A DNA stretch of 54,823 bases from an uncultured Brachyspira sp. (GTDB taxonomy: Bacteria; Spirochaetota; Brachyspiria; Brachyspirales; Brachyspiraceae). The stretch covers positions 1 to 54,823 of the forward strand of contig NZ_CASEGO010000009.1 of NCBI RefSeq assembly GCF_949287625.1, given 5' to 3'. The position numbers and the translations under genes are program-made. Shown piece after piece: positions 44,153 to 52,918 of this stretch; the stretch's first letter is position 1; each line of letters starts with the position of its first letter. The notes under the pieces are model-generated. The model was not told where the DNA came from, did no database searches, and saw only the letters and a list, made by a program, of their open reading frames with translations.

Positions 44153-44953
44153 ATGAAAAACTATTTAGAATTATTAAAAAAAGTATTAGAAGAAGGCGAG
44201 GAGACCTTAGACAGAACAGGTGTTGGTACAAGAAGAATATTCGGACCTCAATTAAGATTTAAATTTGAAGGAAATAAAATACCTATTATAACTACAAAAA
44301 GAGTATTTATGAAAGGTGTTATTATAGAATTATTATGGTTTTTACAAGGTTCTACTAATATAAAATTTTTACTTGAAAACAATGTACATATATGGGACGA
44401 ATGGGCTGATGATATGGGAGAACTTGGACCTGTATACGGCAAACAGTGGAGAGCTTGGGAGACTAAAGAAGGAAATAAAATAGATCAGATATCAAATATA
44501 GTAAATACATTAAGAAATAATCCTACAAGCAGAAGAAATATTTTAAATGCTTGGAATGTTGGAGAGATTGATAAAATGCATCTTCCGCCTTGTCATATGA
44601 TGTGTCAGTTTTCGGTTAATAACAAAGGAGGTATCATAGCACATTTATATCAGCGTTCTGCTGATTTATTTTTGGGTGTTCCTTTTAATATAAGTTCATA
44701 TGCTATACTTACAAGGCTTTTAGCTATGCATAGCGGACTTTATGCTTCAGAACTTATCATGACTTTTGGTGATGCACATATTTATAATAATCATATAGAA
44801 CAGGTAAAACTTCAGCTTTCAAGAGAGCCTTATGAGAACACTACAGAATTATTTATAGAAAACCGTCCTAATATATTCAGTCATATTTATGAAGATTTTA
44901 GACTAGAAGGATATAAATATTATCCTACTATAAAAGCGGAGGTAGCAGTATAA
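44153..44953 (+). CDS. thyA: Thymidylate synthase ThyA
   Basis: Converts dUMP to dTMP using methylene-tetrahydrofolate, producing dihydrofolate. The 266-residue length is standard. Visible are LDRTGVGTRRIFGPQLRF at the N-terminus, PVYGKQWR (about residues 92-99), the nucleophile C147 in LPPCHMMCQF, QRSADLFLGVPFNISSYA (about 166-183) and the FGDAHIYNNH segment (about 205-214). All active-site residues seem present. The dihydrofolate made here is recycled by FolA, whose gene would normally be expected next; instead a restriction-modification cassette starts 20 nt after thyA. Confidence 0.97.
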   Translation: MKNYLELLKKVLEEGEETLDRTGVGTRRIFGPQLRFKFEGNKIPIITTKRVFMKGVIIELLWFLQGSTNIKFLLENNVHIWDEWADDMGELGPVYGKQWRAWETKEGNKIDQISNIVNTLRNNPTSRRNILNAWNVGEIDKMHLPPCHMMCQFSVNNKGGIIAHLYQRSADLFLGVPFNISSYAILTRLLAMHSGLYASELIMTFGDAHIYNNHIEQVKLQLSREPYENTTELFIENRPNIFSHIYEDFRLEGYKYYPTIKAEVAV

Positions 44954-44973
44954 TTTTATCGGGGGTATAAATA

Positions 44974-46545
44974 ATGAATAAGTCGGACTTAATAACTTTA
45001 AATGCTGCAGCTATTTGGGCTTCAGAATATACTAACAAAGCAGTAACTATATCTAATATTAGTTACTTAGTTCAATATGCTTTGATAGATAAAGTTATAA
45101 ATAATGGTGTGGCTTATGTTTCTAAATCAGATTTGAAAAAATATTACGATAAAAATAAAATAGAAATCAATTGGAAAAATAAACTCGGAAATGATTTAAA
45201 CTGGAAACTCTCTTTTGATAATTTAAAAGAAGCTGATACCACAAAACATGTTCATCGGATTCACCCATACAAAGGAAAATTTATACCTCAGCTTGTTGAA
45301 TATTTTATAGATAGTCATACAGATGAATTTAAAAGAGATATATATTTTAAAGAAAATGACATAATATTTGACCCATTTTGTGGAAGTGGTACGACTCTTG
45401 TTCAAGCTAATGAATTAGGTATTAATGCCATAGGGGTGGATATATCTGAGTTTAATTCTATGATTTCAAATTGTAAAATAAGAGAAATTGATTTAATAAG
45501 TCTTGAAAATATTGTTAATATTTTAACAGATAAATTGGAATGCTATATAAAACCAAGTTTGGAATTTGAAGATGAACTTAATAATAAATTGATGGAATTT
45601 AATGAAATTAATTTTAATATATTAGATTATAAAAAAAAAGTTAGAGATAAAAAAATAGATTCTAAGATATACGGAAAAGAAAAAGAAGAAGAATTTTTAA
45701 TTATTTATAATGATTTAATAAAAAAATATAATATAAAACTATATAATGATAATAATAATTCATTCATATGTAAGTGGTTTATTCCAAGTATAGTTAATGA
45801 ATTAAATTATATTAATAATTTAATAAATAGTATAAATGATGTAAAAATAAAAAGTATTTTACAGATAATTTTAAGTAGGACAATGCGTTCTTGTAGAGCA
45901 ACAACTCACTCTGATTTGGGTACTTTATTAAAACCTATAACATATACATATTATTGCCGTAAGCATTATAAAATATGTAAACCATTATTTTCTATTATTA
46001 AATGGTGGAAAAAATATTCTATTGATACGATAAAGCGTTTATATGAATTTAATTCATTAAGAACTAATACTTATCAATTATGTATAACAGGTGATTCTAG
46101 GAATATAGATATTTTTAATGAGATAAAAATATATGATAATGTTTTTTATGATATTTTAAAAAATAAAAGAATAAATGGTATATTTACAAGTCCGCCTTAT
46201 ATAGGACTTATAGATTATCATGAGCAGCATGCTTATGCCTATGATTTATTTTCTTTTAATAGAAATGATAATTTTGAAATAGGATCATTATCTAAAGGTA
46301 CAAGTTTAAATGCTAAAAAAGAATATACTGAAGATATATCCAGAGTTTTATTAAATGCTAAAAAATATATGATAGATGATTATAATGTTTTTATTGTTGC
46401 TAATGATAAATATAACTTGTATCCTGATATAGCTTATAAATCAAACATGAAAATAGTTAATACTTTTAAAAGACCTGTATTAAATAGGGTAGAAAAAGAT
46501 AAATCAGCATATTCTGAAATAATATTTCACTTAAAAGAGTTATAG
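44974..46545 (+). CDS. DNA methyltransferase of a type II restriction-modification system
   Basis: A 523-residue S-adenosylmethionine-dependent DNA methyltransferase. Motif I (AdoMet binding) is DPFCGSGTT starting at D133, preceded by the HPYKGKFIPQL element common in this group. Motif IV is TSPPY (residues 405-409), typical of N4-cytosine and some N6-adenine enzymes. About 270 residues separate them, including a likely target-recognition part. The N-terminal 90 residues may be an additional helix-rich recognition region. It is intact. The downstream endonuclease gene begins 9 nt on but is frameshifted, so this enzyme is probably now orphan. The pair lies between thyA and folA, suggesting acquisition by horizontal transfer. 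The recognition sequence is unknown. Confidence 0.88.
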   Translation: MNKSDLITLNAAAIWASEYTNKAVTISNISYLVQYALIDKVINNGVAYVSKSDLKKYYDKNKIEINWKNKLGNDLNWKLSFDNLKEADTTKHVHRIHPYKGKFIPQLVEYFIDSHTDEFKRDIYFKENDIIFDPFCGSGTTLVQANELGINAIGVDISEFNSMISNCKIREIDLISLENIVNILTDKLECYIKPSLEFEDELNNKLMEFNEINFNILDYKKKVRDKKIDSKIYGKEKEEEFLIIYNDLIKKYNIKLYNDNNNSFICKWFIPSIVNELNYINNLINSINDVKIKSILQIILSRTMRSCRATTHSDLGTLLKPITYTYYCRKHYKICKPLFSIIKWWKKYSIDTIKRLYEFNSLRTNTYQLCITGDSRNIDIFNEIKIYDNVFYDILKNKRINGIFTSPPYIGLIDYHEQHAYAYDLFSFNRNDNFEIGSLSKGTSLNAKKEYTEDISRVLLNAKKYMIDDYNVFIVANDKYNLYPDIAYKSNMKIVNTFKRPVLNRVEKDKSAYSEIIFHLKEL

Positions 46546-46554
46546 GAGTTTTTT

Positions 46555-47336
46555 ATGCCATTAAATAATAAACAAAAAGATGCTGTAAAAGATAAATTAT
46601 ACATAACTTTAAGAAATAAATTTAAAGATTACAAACCAGAAACAACATCAATGCCATTTCACACTCGTTTACTTGGAAAAGATAGAATGGCTTTATTTTC
46701 CTTTATACATTCTTTAAATACTAATTTTGGTACTGCAATATTTGAACCACTAGCTATTGAATTAGGTAAAGATAGATTTAAAGTTATTGATAGGCAAGTT
46801 AAACCTAATGATATAATTACATCAGAATCACAAATAGTTATACAAAATATAATGGATGACCTTAGATCTGCTAATAAAAAACCAAATAAAGATAATGAAA
46901 TTAAATTAATAAAAAAAGCGTGCAAAGCAGGTGAAGCTAAAAAAATAAAACCAACAAAGGTAGATATTTATATTGAAGATTATAATAATAATATATATTT
47001 AATAGATTTAAAAACAGCAAAACCTAATAAAGGCGAATTTCAAAATTTTAAAAGGACTTTATTAGAATGGGCAGCAGTAACTTTATATTCTAATGATAAA
47101 AAGAACGTTCATTCAATTATGCTATACCTTACAATCCTTATGCACCTAAACCTTATGAAAGATGGACTATAGCCGGCATGCTTGATTTGGATAAAGAATT
47201 AAAAGTAGCAGAAGAACTTTGGAATTTTATAGGTGGTGAGAATGTTTATGATGATATTTTATTATGTTTTGAAGAAGTAGGTCTTGATATGAGAAAAGAA
47301 ATAGATGAATATTTTTCCAATTTTTTAAAAGGATAA
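46555..47336 (+). pseudogene. Type II restriction endonuclease (TdeIII/MjaII-like), frameshifted
   Basis: The first frame (205 residues, 46555-47172) reads as an endonuclease subunit, with PFHTRLLGKDRMALFSFIHS, then a PD-type catalytic element KVDIYIED...YLIDLKTAK (Asp, Asp and Lys in the order expected of a PD-(D/E)XK fold). From about 47121 the homologous reading continues in another frame (AIPYNPYAPKPYERWT, later DMRKEIDEYFSNFLKG), ending at 47336. Loss of one G in an original ATGGCTATA would restore the frame. I recall similarity to TdeIII/MjaII-family enzymes (GGNCC), but this is from memory and tentative. Without the C-terminal part the enzyme is most likely inactive. The neighbouring methyltransferase is intact. 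Confidence 0.8.
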
Positions 47337-47339
47337 TAA

Positions 47340-47837
47340 ATGATAGTTTCATTAATTGCGGCAGTTGACTTAAAAAATGGTATAGGTTTGAATGGTATTA
47401 TGCCTTGGGGACACATAAAAGAAGATATGCAGTTTTTTAGAAGTACTACTACAGGATATCCTGTTGTTATGGGACGTGTAACCTTTGAATCTTTAGGAGG
47501 TAAACCACTTCCTAAAAGAAAAAATATTGTTATATCTTCTAATATTGATAATGAAGTTAAATATGATAATCTTTTTTATGATACTTCATTTGAAAATGCT
47601 TTATCTAAATTATTACTAGAAAAATATAATCAAATATTTATTATAGGAGGGGAGTCCATATATAAAAAGGCATTAGATTATGCTGATAGGATTTATCTTA
47701 CTCATATAGATAAAGATTATAACTGCGATAGATTTTTTCCAGAAATAGATAAAAGTTTATTTAATTCAAATAAATTAAAAAATTTTGTTTATAATGATAT
47801 AAATGTTGATATTGTAGAATATATTAGATTAAAATAG
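47340..47837 (+). CDS. folA: Dihydrofolate reductase FolA
   Basis: Reduces dihydrofolate to tetrahydrofolate with NADPH, regenerating the cofactor used by ThyA. The 165-residue protein has the substrate-pocket MIVSLIAAVDLKNGIG-x5-MPW start, DMQFFRSTTTGYPVVMGRVTFESLGGKPLPKRKNIVIS (about residues 29-67), and FIIGGESIYKKAL (about 101-113) for NADPH. The ATG lies only 3 nt after the endonuclease stop, with AAAGGA as ribosome site at its tail. thyA and folA are often neighbours; here the cassette separates them but keeps all genes on one strand, so folA may depend on read-through from thyA. Confidence 0.95.
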   Translation: MIVSLIAAVDLKNGIGLNGIMPWGHIKEDMQFFRSTTTGYPVVMGRVTFESLGGKPLPKRKNIVISSNIDNEVKYDNLFYDTSFENALSKLLLEKYNQIFIIGGESIYKKALDYADRIYLTHIDKDYNCDRFFPEIDKSLFNSNKLKNFVYNDINVDIVEYIRLK

Positions 47838-47840
47838 TTC

Positions 47841-47890
47841 AATAATAATTTAGATTTATATATTCTTTATTGTTATTATTAATCTAAAAT
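47841..47890 (+). terminator. Weak AT-only hairpin after folA
   Basis: TTAGATT (47850-47856) and AATCTAA (47881-47887) can pair, followed by TTATTTTTAAT. The stem has few G-C pairs, so efficiency is doubtful. Confidence 0.3.
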
Positions 47891-48116
47891 TATTTTTAAT
47901 ATACTTATATATATTGTATAAGTATATTAAAGTATAAATCATCATAGAAATAGTTTTTTACAATATTATTTACAGTAATACTGTTGCAAAAATTACAAAT
48001 TACTATACAATTTTTTATATATGTAAAATTTTTTGCTGTATATGGTAAAATTATTATTAATATTGAGTAAATAATTTTTATAAGACTTGAATGATTTTAT
48101 TTAGGAGCTATTTGTT

Positions 48117-49187
48117 ATGAGTAATCTTGATGATTTATTACAATTGGCGAATGACGCTTTTAATTGCGGTGATTATAAAAATTCTATAGAATATTTTGAT
48201 AAACTAATTTTTTATTATGGAGATATTGTAGAGCTTTATAATAATAGGGGACTTTCAAAAAGCAGTTTGGGAATGTATGAAGAAGCTATTAAAGATTTTA
48301 AAAAGGTTATAAGTATAGACCCAAACTATGTTCATGCTTATAATAATATAGGATTGGTTAATCATAATTTAGGTAATTATAAAGAGGCTATTAAGTATTA
48401 CAATAAGGCTCTGGAATTGGATAATAATTGTATTCAGGTTTATAATAACATAGGGCTTGCTAATCATAATTTGGGTAATTATGAGGAGGCTGTAAGAAAT
48501 TATATAAAGGCTATAGAAATATCACCTAATGTGCATACATATAATAATATAGGTTTGGTAAAGAATGATTTAGGTCTTTATGAAGAGGCAATAAAAGATT
48601 TTAATAAGGTATTGGAATTAGATAAAAATTATTCAAAGGCTTACTACAATATAGGTCTTTCTAAATATAATCTAAAAAAATATGATGAGTCTATAGAATA
48701 TTTTAATAAGGCTTTAGAATTGGATAGTAATTCTTCTTATACATATAATAACATAGGTATAGTAAAACAGGATTTAGGAAAATATAAAGAGGCTTTAGAA
48801 TATTTTGACAAAGCATTAGAATTAGATAAAAATTATTCAAAAGCATATTATAATAGAGGGATATCCAAAGTTAATTTGAAATTATATGAAGAGGCTATAA
48901 ATGATTTTTATAAAGTTATAGAGTTGGAACCAAAAAATTTTAATGTTTACTTCCGACTAGCTTATGTTAAGCTAAAATTAAAATTGTATGAAGAAGCAAT
49001 AGAATATTATGATAAATACATAGATTGCGATAATGTATCAAATAAAGTTTATTTTTATAGAGGATTTGCTAAATATAAATTGTCAGACTATAAAAATGCA
49101 GTAAAAGATTTTGATAAAGCTGATAATAATATTAAAGTTATTGTATTAAAAATGATTTCAAAAATTAAGTCTATATTAAAAAAATAA
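48117..49187 (+). CDS. Tetratricopeptide repeat protein (paralogue)
   Basis: A 356-residue protein of about nine consecutive TPR units, each with the core AYNNIGL-LGNYKEAIKYYNKALELD, and no signal peptide or catalytic domain. The repeats are unusually regular (YNNIGL recurs in most units), which suggests recent internal duplication. The first 35 residues parallel those of the TPR protein at 10470 (DDLLQLANDAF-GDYK-SIEYFDKLIFYYGD), so they are paralogues. Unlike that one it has no HEAT-like partner; it ends at a terminator shared with the convergent chemoreceptor gene. A scaffold role is the only reasonable inference. Confidence 0.88.
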   Translation: MSNLDDLLQLANDAFNCGDYKNSIEYFDKLIFYYGDIVELYNNRGLSKSSLGMYEEAIKDFKKVISIDPNYVHAYNNIGLVNHNLGNYKEAIKYYNKALELDNNCIQVYNNIGLANHNLGNYEEAVRNYIKAIEISPNVHTYNNIGLVKNDLGLYEEAIKDFNKVLELDKNYSKAYYNIGLSKYNLKKYDESIEYFNKALELDSNSSYTYNNIGIVKQDLGKYKEALEYFDKALELDKNYSKAYYNRGISKVNLKLYEEAINDFYKVIELEPKNFNVYFRLAYVKLKLKLYEEAIEYYDKYIDCDNVSNKVYFYRGFAKYKLSDYKNAVKDFDKADNNIKVIVLKMISKIKSILKK

Positions 49188-49219
49188 AAAAGCGAAAGAT
49201 TAAAAAATCTTTCGCTTTT
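49188..49219. terminator. Bidirectional terminator between TPR and chemoreceptor genes
   Basis: A perfect 14-bp stem, AAAAGCGAAAGATT (49188-49201) and AATCTTTCGCTTTT (49206-49219), with a 4-nt loop. The A-tract on one side and T-tract on the other serve both converging transcripts. Confidence 0.92.
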
Positions 49220-49233
49220 AATTTCATTAAATA

Positions 49234-51390
49234 TTAAAATGATTCAAAACCATCTGAAGTATCTTTAGAAGTATCAAATGTATTTCCAAACTCATTATCT
49301 TTTACAGTTTTTGAAGAAACCTTAGGCATAGTTTCTTCATGATGTTTTTTAATAGGGCTTTTCAATTCTGGTCTTTTTAATTCTGTTTTTTCAGAGGGGC
49401 TTGAAGATTTAGGAGCAGAACTTGATTTAGGAGCAGCAGGTTTATTTTCCTGAACAGCTTTAGAATCAGTTGTAGGAGAAGATTTTTTTCTTTCTACTTT
49501 TGTGATGTTCTTTTTAACATTACTTCCTCTTAATTTAAAGAATTCCATAGCAGTTACCAATTCTTCTGCTTGTGAGAATAAAGCCTCAGAAGCTGCTGTA
49601 GATTCTTCTACTAAAGCAGCATTTTGCTGAGTAGTCATATCCATTTGAGTAATAGCTATATTAACCTGATCAACACCAGCCTGCTGTTCCATAGCTGTAG
49701 AACTTAAATCCTGCATAATTTTAGCAGTTTCTTCTATTTGAGCTCTTAAGTTTTGGAATATTTCTTTTGATTCTCTTGCAGTTTCAGTAGCAGCAGCAAT
49801 TTTTTCTTCAGAATCAGCAACCAAAGCAGTAATATCTTTAACAGAAGTTTGTGTAGTTTGAGCTAAGTTTCTAACTTCAGAAGCAACAACAGCAAAACCT
49901 CTTCCTTGTTCTCCAGCACGTGCAGCCTCAACAGCAGCATTAAGAGCAAGTATGTTAGTTTGGAATGCTATATCTTCAATTATTTTTGTAATAGCACTTA
50001 TTTTTGAACTAGATTCATATACAGCTTCAATATTCTGAGTACTTTCTTCAATAATTCTTCCAGCTTCTTCAATAGCCTTTTTAGAATTAATCATCATGTT
50101 ATTACCTTCTAAAGTATGTTCAGCAGAAGATTTTATTGTAGAAGCGATCTCTTCCATAGAAGAAGCAGTTTCTTCAAGTCCTGAAGCCTGATTTTCAGTT
50201 CTATTTGATAAATCTATATTACCTTGTGCCACCTCATTAGCAGATGCTTTTACGGTATAGGCACTGTCATATACTATTCTTACTTTTTCATTTAATTGAT
50301 CTAATATATTGATTAAAGCAACAGCAATTTCTCCAAACTCATCTTTTCTCTTTGCAAATCCCGGAGGAGTAGACCAGCTAAGATCACCTTTTGAAAGACT
50401 AGTTAAATCTACAGCAAGAAGATGTAATATAGTAGTTATTTTGCTTATATAGAATACTATAACTATAGAAGCTATAATAAGTATTGCTATTGTACCAATA
50501 ATAGCATATCTTTTCATAGCATTTACATGTGAGAATAATTCATCAGATTCTATACTCATAACAACAGACCATCCTGATATCGGCTCTTTATAAAAAGTAG
50601 CTATAGAGTCTTTGCCATTAAAAGGAGATTTAAACTCATAATATCCTGATTCATTTGCAACTGCATATTGTATATAATCGGCATTTCTTAAAACTTCACT
50701 TCTAACATGAGAAGGAACAGGGTCAGCTATAACCCATCTGTCTGGGTCTACAATAAATGGGTGTCCAGTATTTCCGAATTTTACAAGATTCAATTCTTTA
50801 TCTATAAATCCTAACCAATCTATCATTGTTGATATAGCACCAACTATAGTTCCAGCCGAGTTTTTTATAGGGGAGAAAATTTTTACTACATATTTGTTAT
50901 TATCAGCAGGTGAAGGATCTACTGTAGGAAGTACACTAGACTGACCGGACATAACTTTCTGCCATAATTCTGTTCCGCCAAAATTTCTAGTATTTGGAGA
51001 GTTAACAATCTTGCCGTCCAAACTATCAGATACAACATTTCCAGTAGAATCTAATACCACAATACCTTGTATATTATTGTTATTTTCTACAACATTTTTA
51101 AGACTTGTTTCGAGAGCAGCTCTGTTTTCTGGCGTTCTATCTTGAAGAAATGTTACTAATTGAGGATATCCTCTGCTTATAGCTTCAGATGTATATATTG
51201 ACTGTTCTAACCATACATTTATCATTCTCGCATACACTTTAGTAGTAGATTCAAAACCAAATATAGCAGAACTTCTAATACCTTGTGAACCTATTCTAAT
51301 AAGAAGAGTAACTAATATGATTGTCATTACAGTAACAAGCAGCATTACGAAAAAAGGTATTTTTACCTTCAAGGATTGCAATTTTCTCAC
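49234..51390 (-). CDS. Methyl-accepting chemotaxis protein
   Basis: A transmembrane chemoreceptor that passes ligand signals to CheA/CheW. The order is: a cytoplasmic start, a first membrane helix (about residues 12-33), a periplasmic dCache-like sensor (about 40-290; for example GNTGHPFIVDPDRWVIADP), a second helix (about 296-318), HAMP-like and coiled regions, then the signalling tip IAFQTNILALNAAVEAARAGEQGRGFAVVASEVRNLAQ (about 480-517). It closes with a Lys/Pro/Ser-rich tail of about 90 residues lacking a recognisable CheR/CheB tether. The start is GTG 51390: GGAG at 51398-51401 is 7 nt upstream. The TTG at 51396 is too close to that site. It is a single gene with a terminator at its end. 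Confidence 0.93.
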   Translation of the reverse strand: MRKLQSLKVKIPFFVMLLVTVMTIILVTLLIRIGSQGIRSSAIFGFESTTKVYARMINVWLEQSIYTSEAISRGYPQLVTFLQDRTPENRAALETSLKNVVENNNNIQGIVVLDSTGNVVSDSLDGKIVNSPNTRNFGGTELWQKVMSGQSSVLPTVDPSPADNNKYVVKIFSPIKNSAGTIVGAISTMIDWLGFIDKELNLVKFGNTGHPFIVDPDRWVIADPVPSHVRSEVLRNADYIQYAVANESGYYEFKSPFNGKDSIATFYKEPISGWSVVMSIESDELFSHVNAMKRYAIIGTIAILIIASIVIVFYISKITTILHLLAVDLTSLSKGDLSWSTPPGFAKRKDEFGEIAVALINILDQLNEKVRIVYDSAYTVKASANEVAQGNIDLSNRTENQASGLEETASSMEEIASTIKSSAEHTLEGNNMMINSKKAIEEAGRIIEESTQNIEAVYESSSKISAITKIIEDIAFQTNILALNAAVEAARAGEQGRGFAVVASEVRNLAQTTQTSVKDITALVADSEEKIAAATETARESKEIFQNLRAQIEETAKIMQDLSSTAMEQQAGVDQVNIAITQMDMTTQQNAALVEESTAASEALFSQAEELVTAMEFFKLRGSNVKKNITKVERKKSSPTTDSKAVQENKPAAPKSSSAPKSSSPSEKTELKRPELKSPIKKHHEETMPKVSSKTVKDNEFGNTFDTSKDTSDGFESF

Positions 51391-51416
51391 TTTCAAACTC
51401 CAACGATTTTTCGATT

Positions 51417-51440
51417 ATGTTAAAAAATAAATATTAACAT
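51417..51440. promoter_or_regulatory. Inverted repeat at the chemoreceptor transcription start
   Basis: ATGTTAA (51417-51423) and TTAACAT (51434-51440) are perfect inverted 7-mers with a 10-bp spacer, lying where the transcript would start. An operator position fits. See the matching motifs at 19550-19591 and 52729-52743. Confidence 0.4.
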
Positions 51441-51448
51441 TCCTATAT

Positions 51449-51476
51449 ATAATAACAATATTTTTAATGAAGTCAA
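51449..51476 (-). promoter_or_regulatory. Promoter of the chemoreceptor gene
   Basis: On the minus strand TTGACT (51471-51476), a 16-bp spacer and TATTAT (51449-51454). Start near 51442, about 50 nt before the GTG at 51390. Confidence 0.55.
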
Positions 51477-51536
51477 GATATATTTTTTACATAGTATATA
51501 AATTATCGTGAAAATTGTATTTATTTTTTAAAAAAA

Positions 51537-52217
51537 TTACATTTTTTTGTATTCGGCTTCACTTTTTCTTACATATAGGGGCATAAGAGAAAATACATCG
51601 TCAAATTTTTTATTTGCTGATAATTTGATAGTGTTTAACGCTTTTATGATATTGTATGAATTGTCTAATTTGTTTATATTATAATTTTTTAAGTTTTCTA
51701 TGAAAAAGTCAGAATTTTTTGAAAATCCATCTCCGCATAAAGTAATATTTTTATTTGAGGTGTTAATAGAATTAATTATATCCAAAAATTGCTGATAGGT
51801 GAGGTCGGCATTCTCTGTTATTTTTTCGTTATCATTGTATATATTGGCATAGACGCTTCCTTTTCTGGCATCTATCATAGCAGCTTTTATACCGTTATAT
51901 TCTTTTATGTTTTCATACAGAGTATCTAGGCTCGAAATTCCGACTATAGGAATATTTTTTGCATAGCATATAGTTTTTATTGTAGCAAATGCTATTCTTA
52001 ATGCCGTAAATGAACCAGGACCTATGCCTAATGCTATATATGATATATTATCCAATGTTAGGCCGTTATTAGTTAAAAAATTGTGAAGTACTGGGAGCAG
52101 CTCTTCATTATGATTTTTTACATTTTCTTTATTGTATTCTATTATAGAATTATCTTTTTTTTGAATAGCTATAGAAAAGCTAGTAGATACTGTATCGAAT
52201 GCTAGTATATTGCTCAT
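51537..52217 (-). CDS. tsaB: tRNA threonylcarbamoyladenosine protein TsaB
   Basis: A partner of TsaD in forming t6A at position 37 of tRNAs that read ANN codons. The 226-residue ASKHA-fold protein has NILAFDTVSTSFSIAI at the N-terminus, the conserved HNEELLPVLHNFLTN (about residues 35-49), and the signature GIGPGSFTALRIAFATIKTICYA (about 64-86). It overlaps the YaaR-family gene by 4 nt (ATGA at 52214-52217), so the two are coupled. TsaB is usually essential. tsaD is not in the window. Confidence 0.92.
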   Translation of the reverse strand: MSNILAFDTVSTSFSIAIQKKDNSIIEYNKENVKNHNEELLPVLHNFLTNNGLTLDNISYIALGIGPGSFTALRIAFATIKTICYAKNIPIVGISSLDTLYENIKEYNGIKAAMIDARKGSVYANIYNDNEKITENADLTYQQFLDIINSINTSNKNITLCGDGFSKNSDFFIENLKNYNINKLDNSYNIIKALNTIKLSANKKFDDVFSLMPLYVRKSEAEYKKM

Positions 52218-52681
52218 GACATTAAATCTAATACTAATCCCTTAAGACGCATTACCTTATTTGCTATGGCTATATGGTTTTTCTGCTCTGTCATAATTAA
52301 TTTATATAATGAATCAAGTTCTTCATTGATTTTTGAAACAACCTGATATTCACGTCCTCTTCTCATATATGATGATACTATTCTTATCCTGTAGGCATCT
52401 TTTACTAATTTATCGGTTAATGATCTTATTAAGTCTCTGAATTTTTGAAAATCTTTAATATTGGCACTTTTTTCTAATAGGTTTCCAGCATCGTATATTT
52501 GTCTTTTTAATTCGTCTAATTCATAAGAGTATCTTTTTATTTCTTTTTCTTCTTCAAGCATTGCAGCAAATGGAGATGATGATACAGCTGCTTTCATAGA
52601 TGAAGCCATTGAAGCATCTTGAGAAGTCATAAGTATACTGTTTAAATTCATCTCTCTGTTTCTTCTGTCTTGAACTCTCAT
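52214..52681 (-). CDS. YaaR-family (DUF327) protein
   Basis: A 155-residue protein matching the YaaR/DUF327 pattern. A variable N-terminus (basic, Ser/Met-rich) is followed by a helical body with IKDFQKFRDLIRSLTDKLVKDAYRIRIV, RGREYQVVSKINEELDSLYKLIMTEQ, and a terminal LKGLVLDLMS. YaaR proteins are of unknown biochemistry; in spirochaetes they often lie near flagellar or chemotaxis genes. It precedes tsaB with a 4-nt overlap. A palindrome (52729-52743) lies 48 bp upstream of its ATG. Confidence 0.78.
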   Translation of the reverse strand: MRVQDRRNREMNLNSILMTSQDASMASSMKAAVSSSPFAAMLEEEKEIKRYSYELDELKRQIYDAGNLLEKSANIKDFQKFRDLIRSLTDKLVKDAYRIRIVSSYMRRGREYQVVSKINEELDSLYKLIMTEQKNHIAIANKVMRLKGLVLDLMS

Positions 52682-52728
52682 TTATTTTTTCTCCATAATT
52701 TCAAAAATTAAATTGATTAAAATGTATT

Positions 52729-52743
52729 ATGTTAACTTAACAT
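52729..52743. promoter_or_regulatory. Palindromic element before the YaaR-family gene
   Basis: ATGTTAA-C-TTAACAT is a perfect 7+1+7 palindrome, located between a -35-like TTGATT and a poor -10 on the minus strand. It resembles the inverted pairs upstream of fliP and the chemoreceptor gene. Confidence 0.4.
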
Positions 52744-52858
52744 GAAATCAATAAAATATCAATATACTATAAATCGTATTTTTATTATTTTGCTTTACTA
52801 TTTTATTTATTGTTAATATATGTATTGTTATATAGTGTTTTTATAAAATTGTAGTTTA

Positions 52859-52886
52859 TTGAAAAAAAAATAAAAAGATTTATAAT
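52859..52886 (+). promoter_or_regulatory. Promoter of the YggS-family gene
   Basis: TTGAAA (52859-52864), a 16-bp A-rich spacer and TATAAT (52881-52886); start about 25 nt before the ATG at 52919. Confidence 0.65.
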
Positions 52887-52918
52887 AAAATAATGTATTT
52901 ATTTGCAGGCGTTTTATT

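Noticed and set aside
51394..51396. TTG start for the chemoreceptor gene
   Set aside because: It is only 1 nt after the GGAG; the GTG at 51390 has ideal 7-nt spacing.
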